Source: Glandiceps talaboti
Lineage: Eukaryota; Hemichordata; Enteropneusta; Spengelidae
Direction: 5' to 3'
Assembly (NCBI RefSeq): GCF_964340395.1
Contig: NC_135567.1
Coordinates: 9,441,984 to 9,503,983 of the forward strand
DNA length: 62,000 bases
Within the stretch, counting starts at the first letter, position 1. Each line of letters starts with the position of its first letter. The notes under the pieces were generated by a model. The model made no database searches. It was given only the letters and a program-made list of their open reading frames with translations, and had not been told where the DNA came from. Shown piece by piece: positions 1-12,239 of the stretch. The position numbers and the translations under genes were made by a program.

Positions 1-432
1 TTACACTATCTTGATTACAGGGTGATTATATCCACATAACCAAGACACTGCTATTATGCACACCACCTCATTCAGTGTTTACACTATCTTGATTACTGGG
101 TGATTGTATCCACATAACCAAGACACTGTTATTATCCACTTGTGTAATCTACCATATTCAACAACAATAGTTTTAGTCTGTGTCTATCTTAGTCTGGTGA
201 TAGACTATTTTCCGTAGTAATAGTTTTAGTCTGTGTCTATCTTAGTCTGGTAATAGGCTGTTTTCCTTAGTAGTAATTTTAGTCTGTGTCTATCTTGGTC
301 TGTTGATAGACTATTTTTCGTAGTAATACATGCAATTACATAATCTACCACATGCAATAACTGTTACTGTACAATACTAAGTTATACTTTGTCTATCTGA
401 GCTTGGCGATAGACTATTTTCCGTGGTAGTAC
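1..432. repeat. Short degenerate tandem repeats beside gene 1 exon 3
   Basis: Two copies of a 79 bp-spaced segment (TTACACTATCTTGATTAC) are followed by three to four copies of a 56-61 bp unit (GTCTGTGTCTATCTTAGTCT...GATAGACTATTTTCCGTAGT). The last, diverged copy at 390-430 runs up to the splice donor of the exon at 433-572. Confidence 0.65.
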
Positions 433-572
433 CTGTTTCAAATCTGCATAGTAGTATCCAAAGGTCCCAGCTGAAGCCAATGTTATGATTACAATAATCA
501 AAACCGATACTAATACTATCAACACTTTTTCTCGTCCCGTCAATCTGTTGTCTGGTTTCCGTGACATCGATT
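433..572 (-). CDS. Gene 1, exon 3: membrane-anchor exon of a type II membrane protein
   Basis: Read on the minus strand, a pyrimidine-rich tract ending in TTTTAG precedes base 572 and a GTACTA donor follows base 433. The exon opens with two bases that complete a codon from the previous exon, then Ser, then 45 codons starting MSRKPDNRLTGREK. A run of about 23 hydrophobic residues follows (VLIVLVSVLIIVIITLASAG), then GTFGYYYADLKQ up to the splice site. A basic cytosolic stretch before one hydrophobic segment, with no signal peptide, is the layout of a type II single-pass protein. M13 (neprilysin/ECE-like) and other type II ectopeptidases look like this, but no catalytic exon is inside the window, so the family is not assigned. 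The frame joins in phase to exon 2, and would also join in phase directly to exon 1. Downstream exons must lie left of position 1. Confidence 0.6.
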
Positions 573-1083
573 CTAAAATACAGAAGAAAAAAAGAACAAA
601 TGTTAACTTTGAGGAATTTTGACCACCATCCTAGGGTGTCAGTCACCCCAAAAAATAAGGTGGTGAAAAATTCATGCAACCATAGGGGGTTAGGCACTAC
701 AATATCTGTCTAATCTTTACCAACTTAGGGTGCCCGATAGGCAGAGCTTGTGTCTTAGAAGTGAACCTCAACAAATGTCCCAGTAACATATGACCCAGGA
801 CACCAGCTGCAATAGTTAAGAAACAATGAGAAAGACACATACACATTTGCATTTGTTTTGATAAAATTGAATGTCCCCAGATCATTTAGGATAAAATAGA
901 ATATTCCAGGGTCATTTTCAATTCAATGTGCTAGTATCACAGTTAGACAATGTCAAAGTACAATGTCCCTGGATCATTTTCAGATAAAACTGAATGTTCT
1001 CGTTGTTTCTCGCTGTTGTCACTGATGTCCCCTGCGACATATGATCCTAGGGCATTGCTGAGATTCACTTCTAGTCACATACA

Positions 1084-2285
1084 GTACGGGGCAGATGCTA
1101 TACTGGGGGCCTTTACATGTACAGTGCGGGGCAGACGCTATACTGGGGGCCTTTACATGTACAGTGCGGGGCAGATGCTATACTGGGGGCCTTTACATGT
1201 ACAGTGTGGGGCAGACGCTATACTGGGGGCCTTTACATGTACAGTGCGGGGTAGATGCTATACTGGGGGCCTTTACATGTACAGTGTGGGGCAGACACTA
1301 TACTGGGGGCCTTTACATGTACAGTGCGGGACATACACTATACTGGGGGCCTTTACATGTACAGTGTGGGGCAGACACTATACTGGGGGCCTTTACATGT
1401 ACAGTGCGGGGCAGACACTATACTGGGGGCCTTTACATGTACAGTGCGGGGCAGACACTATACTGGGGGCCTTTACATGTACAGTGCGGGGCAGACACTA
1501 TACTGGGGGCCTTTACATGTACAGTGCGGGGCAGACACTATACTGGGGGCCTTTACAAGTACAGTGCGGGGCAGACACTATACTGGGGGCCTTTACATGT
1601 ACAGTGTGGGGCAGACACTATACTGGGGGCCTTTACAAGTACAGTGCAGAGCAGACGCTATACTGGGGGCCTTTACATGTACAGTGCGGGGCAGACACTA
1701 TACTGGGGGCCTTTACATGTACAGTGCGGGGCAGACACTATACTGGGGGCCTTTACAAGTACAGTGCGGGGCAGACACTATACTGGGGGCCTTTACATGT
1801 ACAGTGTGGGGCAGACACTATACTGGGGGCCTTTACAAGTACAGTGCGGAGCAGACGCTATACTGGGGGCCTTTACATGTACAGTGTGGGGCAGACACTA
1901 TACTGAAGGCCTTTACATGTACAGTGTGGGGCAGACACTATACTGGGGGCCTTTACATGTACAGTGTGGGGCAGACACTATACTGGGGGCCTTTACATGT
2001 ACAGTGTGGGGCAGACACTATACTGGGGGCCTTTACATGTACAGTGTGGGGTAGACACTATACTGGGGGCCTTTACATGTACAGTGCGGGGCAGACACTA
2101 TACTGGGGGCCTTTACATGTACAGTGTGGGGTAGATGCTATACTGGGGGCCTTTACATGTACAGTGTGGGACAGATGCTATACTGGGGGCCTTTACATGT
2201 ACAGTGTGGGGCAGACACTATACTGGGGGCCTTTACATGTACAGTGTGGGGCAGATGGTATACTGAACGCCTTTACATTGCATCA
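1084..2285. repeat. 40 bp minisatellite, about 30 copies
   Basis: The unit is TACTGGGGGCCTTTACATGT followed by ACAGTGCGGGGCAGACACTA. Copies differ by a few substitutions and keep exact 40 bp spacing. Because 40 is not a multiple of 3 and the unit has no stop in any plus-strand frame, all three plus frames stay open for over 300 codons. These frames are not genes. Confidence 0.95.
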
Positions 2286-2404
2286 ATCACTCCTGCTATA
2301 TATTTCATGCCGTTGATTCTCATCACGACATCCAAGAGACTTTCCCAGAAAATGAAATTGGAGTGGTCAATAGCCATTTGATTTGTATCCCCCATTACCA
2401 CTGC

Positions 2405-2565
2405 AGTTTGAGCCAATTTGACGCACACAATTTCTTCTGACGCACCAAAATTTGGTGCTCCCCTATCTCTTACTATGTGGTGACTCACAAGAAATGCCAG
2501 TTTTTATCATTTTGACTCAGAACAACAAAATTTGGCTATCATTAGAGGGCACACTATGTCTGGGT
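2405..2565. repeat. Dispersed repeat (ACGCACCAAAATTTGGTG), copy 1
   Basis: GCCAATTTGACGCACACAAT through CTCTTACTATGTGGTGACTC and on to AGAGGGCACACT is shared with 52085-52371 on the same strand. Confidence 0.7.
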
Positions 2566-3484
2566 TCAAACCCCAGTTCAAACCTGGATAGGTTTGATCA
2601 AGATTTAACCAGGTCTATGGAAAAAGAATGATACTCCGTTCAACTCTACCCAACAATGTAGGTTTTCCCGGATACTCCGGCTTCATCCTGTTTTTACTTG
2701 AGTGCTACTCAGTGATGGTCATTCAACAAATTTCAAGTCATAAAGATTAATCTTTTTATGATTATTATATTGCTCAAGGTCAATAATGTATATGAAACTT
2801 GCATGTACTACAAGTAACGTATATAAAAGTGTGACTTTTGCAATTCATATTTCTGCAATCTGAAAAATTGCAAATCATAATATCAACCATCATTTGATAG
2901 CCATTCTATTTCATATAAACACAATGTGGTTTAATTAAATATTATTCAACAATGTTTTTCTTCATTCAGCCAAGGAAAATATGAGTGACCTAAGGGGCCT
3001 TGTCACTGTTACGATTGAACCAGAAATGATGAGGGCCACCTAGGTAATAATTGACTCACATTTGAATCATATATTTTTTTTTTGAAAACGGCTCGCTGAG
3101 GTGCAAATATACAAAACTCGTCAATAATCCCAGCTCAGCTGTTTTTGTATTTATCACACTGCTGGTAAAAATAAAACAAAAAATTCCATCTTGGTTCTAT
3201 TTATGGTAACATCAAAGTAAACAGCCGACTGTGGCACATTCTAATGACATATGTTAGATTAGCTGATGAAAAAACCAAAATGAGTTGGGGGTCAAAGGTG
3301 AAGTCCCATATGGTGATGGGGTCAAAAGTGAAGTCACATATGGTACCATGCTAGCTATTGTTTACATGTGCATGGCAGGTTGCTTTCAATTTGTAATACA
3401 ATGTCTGGATATTTTGTCATTTTTAGTGACCCAGCTCAGTAAAATATTATTATGTACATAGGACAGTATTTTATAGTTATAGTG

Positions 3485-3740
3485 ATGACAGATTGATGGA
3501 GAGATTGGTGAGTAGGTGGATAGATAGGTGCTTGGGTGGCTGGAGGGAGGGAGGGGTGCATGGATGGATATGGTGAGGTAGGTTGGGGTAGGGTGGCTGG
3601 TGGGCTGAATGGATGGAGGGAGGGATGAGAGTGTGTGGATGGATGGATGGTGGGTAAATAGATGATATGTATGAAGGGATGGATGGATGGATGGACCATG
3701 GGTGCAGGAAGAGGGGGATGGGGAGATGGAATGAGAGATA
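3485..3740. repeat. Degenerate TGGA-rich tetranucleotide region
   Basis: Purine/GGAT-rich repeats on the plus strand (ATGGATGGATGGATGG cores) mixed with GGAGGGAGGG. The open minus frames here are artefacts. Confidence 0.8.
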
Positions 3741-3772
3741 GATACAAGAAACAACATAAAGTTTATAACATT

Positions 3773-4195
3773 TTCACCCTCTCTGTTACCAGGGTTCTAA
3801 AACCTTAGTAAAAACACTGAATGTATAGGACACTGTAAATTTTACCAGATTTCACCTTCTCTGTTACCAGGGTTCTAAAACCTCAGACACTGAATGTACA
3901 GGAAACTGTCAATTTTACCAGATTTCACCCTCTCTGTTACCAGGGTTCTAAAACCTTAGTAAAAACACTGAATGTATAGGAAACTGTCAATTTTACCAGA
4001 TTTCACCCTCTCTGTTACCAGGGTTCTAAAACCTTAGTAAAAACACTGAATGTATAGGAAACTGTAAATTTTACCAGATTTCACCCTCTCTGTTACCAGG
4101 GTTCTAAAAGCTTAGTAAAAACACTGAATGTATAGGAAACTGTAAATTTGACCAGATTTCACCCTCTCTGTTACCATGGTTATGAGGATTGGGTC
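3773..4195. repeat. 78 bp tandem repeat, about 5.4 copies
   Basis: The unit starts TTCACCCTCTCTGTTACCAG. Starts are at 3773, 3851, 3924, 4002, 4080 and 4158. One unit is 5 bp shorter. Confidence 0.9.
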
Positions 4196-4429
4196 ATTTG
4201 ACATTTCCATTCCTCACCATACGTTACATATTCTAGAATGTATGGCAGTGCCATATTGAGGCAGTAACTCTGTATGTACATAGAAAAACACTACAATGAC
4301 TTCTACAAATACCCCAAGTACGACACACTTCCACTTACATGTCATGGCATTCTATCATCGTATAAAATTGTAATAAAACAGAGAAAGCTTGAAATTCTTC
4401 ATTAAAATCACAAATTACAAAATACTTGG

Positions 4430-4800
4430 GCCTAAAAAAAATTCTTATTTGGTTCCAGTTACCCAACCCCACCTAGTTTTTCACTGCCGACCCTAAACTT
4501 TATTTTAGAAAAAAAATATTAAAATCGCAAAGAAATTGTGAAGTCTCACGAGAAATATTGGATGCAGAAACTGACATCAACTTAAAAAGACAATATAAAA
4601 CTATTCTTCCAATCTGTAATGGCTGTACATCTGATAGGAAGAAATAAATAACACAGAGACCATTTGGAAAACAATGGAAAACCTGAACTAGACACTCACA
4701 CATGAAAAAAATATATAATAAAATAAAATTAAAAAATCTACCTACCCCACCTATCCTAAACTTGAGCGTAATCGGAACCACATAATTTTTTTTATTAGGC
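4430..4800 (-). mobile_element. GCCTAAAA MITE family, copy 1
   Basis: The ends are inverted: GCCTAAAAAAAATT...TGGTTCC at the left and GGAACCACATAATTTT...TTAGGC at the right. About 370 bp in total. The body is shared with the copies at 5931, 10955, 54586 and 55060. A long open frame on the minus strand crosses the element boundary and is not a gene. The target duplication is unclear. Confidence 0.7.
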
Positions 4801-5124
4801 TTTGGGTAAAATTCTGAACATGCAAGGCTCTTGAATAAATACTGTGAATTGGCTACTGCCAACATATTTATTTGGCAGATGACAAATTTAGCAGGATGGC
4901 ATTTAAGGACATGTAAGATGCACATATTTCATTTTGGTTGAAAATGCAAGCGGAAATTTCTGCAAAAAAAAATGACATGTCTGTACATGCAGTGATCTTT
5001 ATTCACCATTTTGATATTATTCTACCATGTTCTAAAATAAATCGCTATGGTAACACATGTCACGGGATTAGACTCTGAATACAAAGGTCAAAGGTCATCT
5101 TTCTCTTTTGTAAAATTATTAAAG

Positions 5125-5185
5125 TGGTCATATGGATGAGGAGAGGATATTTATTTTGGATTTTTAATTTATAAATAAATAATTT
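5125..5185. repeat. Short dispersed repeat
   Basis: GGTCATATGGATGAGGAGAG through ATTTTGGATTTTTAATTTAT is shared with 19855-19915. Confidence 0.6.
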
Positions 5186-5930
5186 TACCGTGGTTTCCTA
5201 CTTGAAAAATGAATATGAAACAACATCGACAAATTCTATGTTTGTAAATCAATACACAGTAAAAAGCTAAAAAAAAAAAAAAAAGTAAAAATTTTGTTAT
5301 TCCATATACACATTTTATATATTTAATAATCTTTTGACATTTTTCGGGTTAAAAACAAGGAATTGATTCATGTTGATTTTTCAAGGAAAAAGCCTAGAAA
5401 GCAATGATAAATTTTTTTATAAATTACTCCAAAATGTCAAATTGTGAACTAAAAAAAAATTTATACCAAAATTATTGCCTTAGAGTTATTTTAATATCAG
5501 AGATCTAAATTGAATATTATAATAAAATAAAAATTATGATTTTTATATTTTTAAAATTACAATTTCAAACAAAAAATACCTTTAAATTCAAACTATTTAG
5601 AATTATAAATAATTGAGTATTTGTAATGTCAAAAAATCTATTTTTATCAACTCTGAGAATTATACCAGAAGATAATTTTGTACATATCACTGACATGAAC
5701 ATGGCACTCCACTATTTGTAATGTGGTAGGGATATAGATATTGATAAGGTGATACAGATAATTGTGTGTTTCCGATATCATGGCTTCAGAAAATAGCATA
5801 TTTTACTTTATTTATTTAATTTTTCAATTGCTTTTATTTTTGAAAAAAATATTTCTTTGACCAAGTCAGAATACCCCTTCTGTGATAGTTTGATGAAATA
5901 TGTACTGACATCACTGGGGAAAAAATAACG

Positions 5931-6230
5931 CCTAAAAAAATTAAGTGGTTCCGATTACGCTAAATTTTGAATAGGTGGGGTAGGTGGATTTTATATTTCA
6001 TTTATTTTATTCATTTTTTTCATATGTGAGTGTCTAGTTCAGGTAGTTAAGTTTTCCATTGTTTTCCATATGGTCTCTGTGTTGTTTATTTATTCCTATC
6101 AGATGTACAGCCATTACAGATTGAAAGAACAGTTTTATTTTGTCTTTTTAAGTTGATGTCAGTTTCTGCATCCAATATTTTTCGTGAGACTTCAAAATCT
6201 TTACGATTTTATCATTTTTTTTATTATGAT
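5931..6230 (+). mobile_element. GCCTAAAA MITE family, copy 2 (right end lost)
   Basis: It begins GCCTAAAAAAATTAAGTGGT and follows copy 1 in the opposite orientation until the AT-rich run near 6220, where similarity ends. Confidence 0.6.
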
Positions 6231-6644
6231 ATATACACCCCATTATGATATATAACCAATGTTATAGTCATTATATCAGGCAAGTTAGCATTTGGCAACT
6301 TTTGGAGTATTTTTTTCAAAATCATTTCCTAAATCAGCTGTTGGCCATATGTTGTAAACATTCCATAGTAATTAAAACCATAAATATTATAATTATTGCG
6401 GAAATTTAATTTAATTTTGTTAAAACATTCACATGGTCCGTCTGTAAAGGTATACAGTTATGGAATATAAATTTCCGGATATTTATTTTTCTAAGAAATA
6501 CCATACAATGTACTTCATTTCACTATTAAAGTCACTTAATGGTGTTTTTCCCAACTTACAGGGTGTTTTCAGCAACACTTAAATAATACTACTCTGGTAG
6601 AATTTAGCTTTCTCAAAAGTATCAATGGCAAATATCCAAACTGG

Positions 6645-6742
6645 GCATAGAGTAATCAGTAGAGTCAAACTGAACAACACTCTTCTTACTTACACTGTGG
6701 TAAATTTAATCGAACCCTGAATGGGTTCGAACCCCGACTGTT
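6645..6742 (-). mobile_element. tRNA-derived SINE, 5'-truncated copy
   Basis: It shares the body of the SINE at 38465 (CTTACTTACACTGTGGTAAA region) and the B box (6723-6733), but lacks the A box. Confidence 0.6.
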
Positions 6743-6960
6743 TTCAAACAATTCACTCAATCCCATACATATCTATGTGTGACAATTATCATGTATAGTT
6801 AATGTGTGTTAGTAAGGTGACCTCATAAATCATACCACTACTAAAAATAATTGACATATATATATATATATATATGATAATATTGCTATTTACTGTCAGT
6901 AATATCAATTATCAGAACTGTCTATTAGATATAATCAACCATAATTATCATATCAAAATT

Positions 6961-8349
6961 CTCAGTACCTACAATAGATATTTTACCTCATGTTAGAGGG
7001 TCAAAATAGTACAATAAGGTTGACTTATTCTCAGTACCTACAATAGATATTTTACCTCATGCTAGGAGTCAAAATAGAACAAGAAGGTTGACTTATTCTC
7101 AGTACCTACAATAGATATTTTACCTCATGCTAGAGGGTCAAAATAGAACAAGAAGGTTGACTTATTCTCAGTACCTACAATAGATATTATACCTCATGCT
7201 AGAGGGTCAAAATAGAACAAGAAGGTTGACTTATTCTAAGTACCTACAATAGATATTTTACCTCATGCTAGGGGGTCAAAATAGAACAAGAAGGTTGACT
7301 TATTCTCAGTACCTACAATAGATATTTTGCCTCATGCTAGGGGGTCAAAATAGAACAAGAAGGTTGACTTATTCTCAGTACCTGCAATAGATATTTTACC
7401 TCATGCTAGAGGGTCAAAATAGAACAAGAAGGTTGTCTTATTCTAAGTACCTACAATAGATATTTTATCTCAAGCTAGAGGGTCAAAATAGAACAAGAAG
7501 GTTGACTTATTCTCAGTACCTTTGATAGATATTTTACCTCATGCTAGAGGGTCAAAATAGAACAAGAAGGTTGACTTATTCTCAGTACCTACAATAGATA
7601 TTTTACCTCATGCTAGGGGGTCAAAATAGAACAAGAAGGTTGACTTATTCTCAGTACCTATAATAGATATTTTACCTCATGCTAGAGGGTCAAAATAGAA
7701 CAAGAAGGTTGACTTATTCTCAGTACCTACAATAGATATTTTACCTCATGCTAGGGGGTCAAAATAGAACAAGAAGGTTGACTTATTCTCAGTACCTACA
7801 AGAGATATTTTACCTCATGCTAGGGGGTCAAAATAGAACAAGAAGGTTGACTTATTCTCAGTACCTACAATAGATATTTTGCCTCATGCTAGGGGGTCAA
7901 AATAGAACAAGAAGGTTGACTTATTCTCAGTACCTACAATAGATATTTTACCTCATGCTAGGGGGTCAAAATAGAACAAGAAGGTTGACTTATTCTCAGT
8001 ACCTACAATATATATTTTACCTCATGCTAGGGGGTCAAAATAGAACAAGAAGGTTGACTTATTCTCAGTACCTATAATAGATATTTTACCTCATGCTAGA
8101 GGGTCAAAATAGAACAAGAAGGTTGACTTATTCTCAGTACCTACAATAGATATTTTACCTCATGCTAGGGGGTCAAAATAGAACAAGAAGGTTGACTTAT
8201 TCTCAGTACCTACAATAGATATTTTACCTCATGCTAGGGGGTCAAAATAGAACAAGAAGATTGACTTATTCTCAATACCTACAATAGATATTTTACCTCA
8301 TGCTAGGGGGTCAAAATAGAACAAGAAGGTTGACTTATTCTCAGTACCT
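6961..8349. repeat. 69 bp tandem repeat, 20 copies
   Basis: The unit starts CTCAGTACCTACAATAGATA and ends GAAGGTTGACTTATT. Copies are almost uniform in length (one is 68 bp). The array ends exactly where the 44 bp array begins. Confidence 0.95.
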
Positions 8350-8350
8350 G

Positions 8351-9260
8351 TCATCATTTTAGCTGTAATGTCCCATGAGTAAAACACCAAGCCTACATCA
8401 TTTTAGCTGTAATGTCCCATGAGTAAAACACCAAGCCTACATCATTTTAGCTGCAATGTCCCATGAGTGAAACACCAAGCCTACATCATTTCAGCTGTAA
8501 TGTCCCATGAGTAAAACACCAAGCCTACATCATTTCAGCTGTAATGTCCCATGAGTAAAACACCAAGCCTACATCATTTTAGCTGTAATGTCACATGAGT
8601 GAAACACCAAGCCTACATCATTTTAGCTGTAATGTCCCATGAGTGAAACACCAAGCCTACATCATTTTAGCTGTGATGTCCCATGAGTAAAACACCAAGC
8701 CTACATCATTTTAGCTGTAATGTCACATGGGTGAAACACCAAGCCAACATCATTTTAGCTGTAATGTCCCATAAGTAAAACACCAAGCCTACATCATTTT
8801 AGCTGTAATGTCCCATGAGTGAAACACCAAGCCTACATCATTTCAGCTGTAATGTCCCATGAGTGAAACACCAAGCCAACATCATTTTAGCTGTAATGTC
8901 CCATGAAGGAAACACCAAGCCTACATCATTTTAGCTGTAATGTCCCATGAGTGAAACACCAAGCCTACATCATTTTAGCTGTAATGTCCCATGAGTGAAA
9001 CACCAAGCCAACATCATTTTAGCTGTAATGTCCCATGAAGGAAACACCAAGCCTACATCATTTCAGCTGTAATGTCCCATGAGTGAAACACCAAGCCTAC
9101 ATCATTTTAGCTGTTAGTCTAGAGTTGAAATATGTCTATCTTTGTGTCAAAAGTGTTCAACACCAAGCCTACATCATTTTAGCTGTTAGTCTAGAGTTGA
9201 AATATGTCTCTTTTTGTATCAAAAGTGTTCAACACCATGCCTACATCATTTTCGCTATAA
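8351..9260. repeat. 44 bp tandem repeat, about 18-20 copies
   Basis: The unit is CATCATTTTAGCTGTAATGT followed by CCCATGAGTGAAACACCAAGCCTA. The last two units (from about 9095) are longer, carrying an insertion beginning TAGTCTAGAGTTGAAATATG. Confidence 0.95.
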
Positions 9261-10110
9261 TTCTGTCATAACATAACCTTTATCTCTACAATCAATGTGA
9301 GCAACATAATATTATATGGGGGACATTATTCACCATAAAGTATTCTAGCTTGCAGGTCAAACCTGTAAGAACTTGATTAATTACTAACTAACCAATATGT
9401 GCTGGTACAATAAACTTGTATTTTTTCAATTTATTAGTCTATAGTACCAGCCTGATGTTAGCTATGATGTTTATGCCAGGTTAGCATTGTGTTCACATTC
9501 AGCTAGTAATGCCCTTCTAGTTGTCAACATCACAGCAATAAATTAGCTATAATAGTCAGAACACATGGACAGTGTTGCAGCCAGCATTTTGAAAGAGTGG
9601 GATATAGTGTCCCGAAACTTTCATTTTTCTGGGTCATCATAAATTTTTGGGGGGACATTATACAAAAAAGCGCTGACAGCATTGTATCACAACTGTACAG
9701 TTTTTAAAAATATTTACCCACATGCTGATCCATGTTAGATATTTGCTGAATAATTATGCAGTTGCCTATCCAACCCTGTTGTTATCTATGCAATATACGC
9801 AATCATTTGGCTGTTGCTATAGGTGTGGTCATGTTGCTAAACATATTAGCCTACGATTTTAGTGTAGGTCATCTATGACCCATCACTTCCAACATTGTGG
9901 GTCAGGTCCAAAAAACGTGTGTCAAATGACCCCAAAAAAAACTCTGGCTGTAACAATGACTACTGGGCATTGTATATACACTAGACTACCATATTTTTAT
10001 GGTGGTAGTCAGATAGACCAATGGACATCAATAGACTATTGTAGCTGAAACAATTCACTTGGCTTATAATCTGACTACCATAGCATAGAAGTTGAATTTC
10101 AACCCTGCAC

Positions 10111-10440
10111 ATACTGGTGATATGATATGTGTTAGTGTCAGCCTAGTGTTAGCACTGAGCTAGTCTGGTGTTAACATAGGACTGGTGTAGACATTAACCC
10201 TTCCAGTTGCTAACACATACTGGTGAGGTGTTAGTGTCAGCCTAGTGTTAGCACTGAGCTAGTCTGGTGTTAACATAGGACTGGTGTAGACATTAACCCT
10301 TCCAGTTGCTAACACATACTGGTGAGGTGTTAGTGTCAGCCTAGTGTTAGCACTGAGCTAGTCTGGTGTTAACATAGGACTGGTGTAGACATTAACCCTT
10401 CCAGTTACTAACACATACATGTACTGGCGAGGTGTTAGTG
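10111..10440. repeat. 99 bp tandem repeat, about 3.3 copies
   Basis: The segment GCCTAGTGTTAGCACTGAGC recurs at 10141, 10240 and 10339. The copies are nearly identical. Confidence 0.9.
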
Positions 10441-10674
10441 GCACCCAAGCTTGTTCAATGCTCGTTTTTTTAGGGCCCTGGGGGGGGGGGGGGAGATAAA
10501 CTCTTTTTAGAGTTTACCACCCTCATTAAACAAGGTCAAATAAAATAATAAAAATATAACACAGTCCTTGATCAGCTGATACTATTTTTAGACCTACCAG
10601 CATTAAATTTTACAACCATTTAAACAACTTCCTATTCATTGAGTCGTACTGAACCAATTTGTCTTTGTTCTCTG

Positions 10675-10871
10675 AGAGAAAGAGACAGAGACAGAGACAG
10701 AGACAAAGAAACAGAGAGAGAGAGAGACATAGAGACAGAGAGATAGAGAGGGAGAGAGACAGAGACAGAGAGAGAGAGAGACAGAGACAGACAGAGAGAC
10801 AGAGAGAGAGAGAGACAGTGACAGAGAGAGAGAGAGATAGAGAGAGAGAGAGGGAGAGAGGGAGAGAGGGA

Positions 10872-10947
<76 letters not shown>

Positions 10948-10952
10948 CAGAG
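10675..10952. repeat. Purine microsatellite (AG)n / (GACAGA)n
   Basis: About 275 bp of almost uninterrupted purines on the plus strand, ending in a long pure AG run. The poly-Ser/Leu and poly-Arg/Glu frames it opens are artefacts. Confidence 0.95.
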
Positions 10953-10954
10953 AT

Positions 10955-11215
10955 CAACTAGACTCTACCTAGTTTTTCATTACCAACTCTGCAATTTACG
11001 TATTCAAGAAAAAATAACAAAATCGCGAAAGTCTCATGAGAAATAGTGGATGAAAATGGTCTCCCAAACTGTACTGGCTGTACATCTGATGAGAAGAAAC
11101 CAAGAACACAGAGACCATATGGGAACCAACAGAAAACATAACTACCAGAAAGAAGACACTCACATACCCATGTAAAATGACTATGGAACTCAGGTAGACT
11201 TCACCTACTTACCAC
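10955..11215 (-). mobile_element. GCCTAAAA MITE family, copy 3 (fragment)
   Basis: It matches the body of copy 4 (CTACCTAGTTTTTCAT through the ACACAGAGACCATATGG stretch), with both ends missing. It sits directly beside the purine microsatellite at 10675-10952. Confidence 0.55.
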
Positions 11216-12239
11216 CCTTCACACTAATTAATATTATCAATATCATTTAAATATAATTATCACATCATTTTTATTCAAGTACTTTACGGATGATCCAAAT
11301 GAAATGAGAGAACTCAAATATTGTAACTACTTTTCCAACGTACAAGCAGGAGTTTATGTCTAAAAAACCTGTCTTGTTTAGTAGTAACAAACTGAGTATT
11401 TTGATCATTCTTATATACATTGTAAAAATCTGGTGAATTTTCATCCAACCCATCTGACACCAGACGGCTTCAAATCCAGACTAAACAAAGCACGTTTTAA
11501 ATAATGTAAAACCTTAATATTTTTGCAACTAGAAAATTTGTGATTTTAGTCTCGAGCTAGTTCCCAAAGACTTATTTTACTAATTTCGGTACCAGACATT
11601 GTGTTAATGTCCTAGAAGGCATTTGTATCACTACTTATTTGTGAATTTTTGTTTTTCATTGAAATAAATGAAACTAAGTCTTCAGTGAAAATGTCCTGGG
11701 GTACAATAATAAACCGACAACTTGTTACTCTCATAGAAATCATTCACACAAGTTGCGTTCACACGTGTTTAAGGCGTAGTTTTTACAACATATTTAATAT
11801 GTACCTGCATTATTTTACCTCCTGTAGCACAGTTAACCACCACCTGTAATTAACTGAACTCAAATCTGGTATCAAGATAAAAACCCATAAACGATCTGAT
11901 GGTGTCATTTATCATACATGTCAAAAAATGTTCATTAAATCCATACTATGCAATCAACTGTTCTATGAATCTAACAGGTGATGTACTCTATCATACGTAT
12001 GGTATTACAAAATGTTCATGAAATCCATACTATGTAATCAAATGTTCTAACAAATGCCAGAAGACAAATTGTAATGTTATAGAAGATATGCACTGATATT
12101 AACATTATACGGGAATGTGGTTTTTATAAGTATTTTCACTTGTGAGTAAAAAACTCAGTTTGTGCCAATTTAACATCAACAAAATAAAATATATTATTAA
12201 TTATTTTTATCCTAATTAATATTTGAATTCCAAACTTAC

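Larger units (their letters stand above)
573..12239 (-). other. Gene 1, intron 2 (about 11.7 kb)
   Basis: This is the interval between the predicted exons 2 and 3. It holds the 40, 78, 69, 44 and 99 bp tandem arrays, three copies of the GCCTAAAA MITE family, a SINE fragment and a purine microsatellite, each listed separately. I see no further exon in it. The stretches 2570-3480, 4950-5930, 6230-6640, 9260-10110 and 11215-12130 are AT-rich with nothing I can name. An alternative is that some of this is intergenic and the exon joins are wrong. Confidence 0.45.

Noticed and set aside
950-2316. Three overlapping plus-strand frames of 318-353 codons
   Set aside because: They are frames of one 40 bp minisatellite that lacks stops in all frames; same residues cycle in each, with no domain or start context.
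3386-3757. Ser/Pro/His-rich minus frames
   Set aside because: They are translations of a degenerate TGGA repeat.
4500-4925. 141-codon minus frame with hydrophobic stretches
   Set aside because: It runs through a MITE copy and past its boundary; the related copies do not keep the frame.
6961-9260. CRISPR-like array of regularly spaced repeats
   Set aside because: Units are contiguous without unique spacers, and the genome is eukaryotic.
9571-9952. Possible hAT-like element with CAGCCAG ends
   Set aside because: Ends are only loosely inverted (CAGCCAGCATTTTG / CAGCCAGAGTTTTT), and the flanking 8 bp do not match.
10610-10961. Ser/Leu-rich and Arg/Glu-rich frames
   Set aside because: Translation of a purine microsatellite on both strands.
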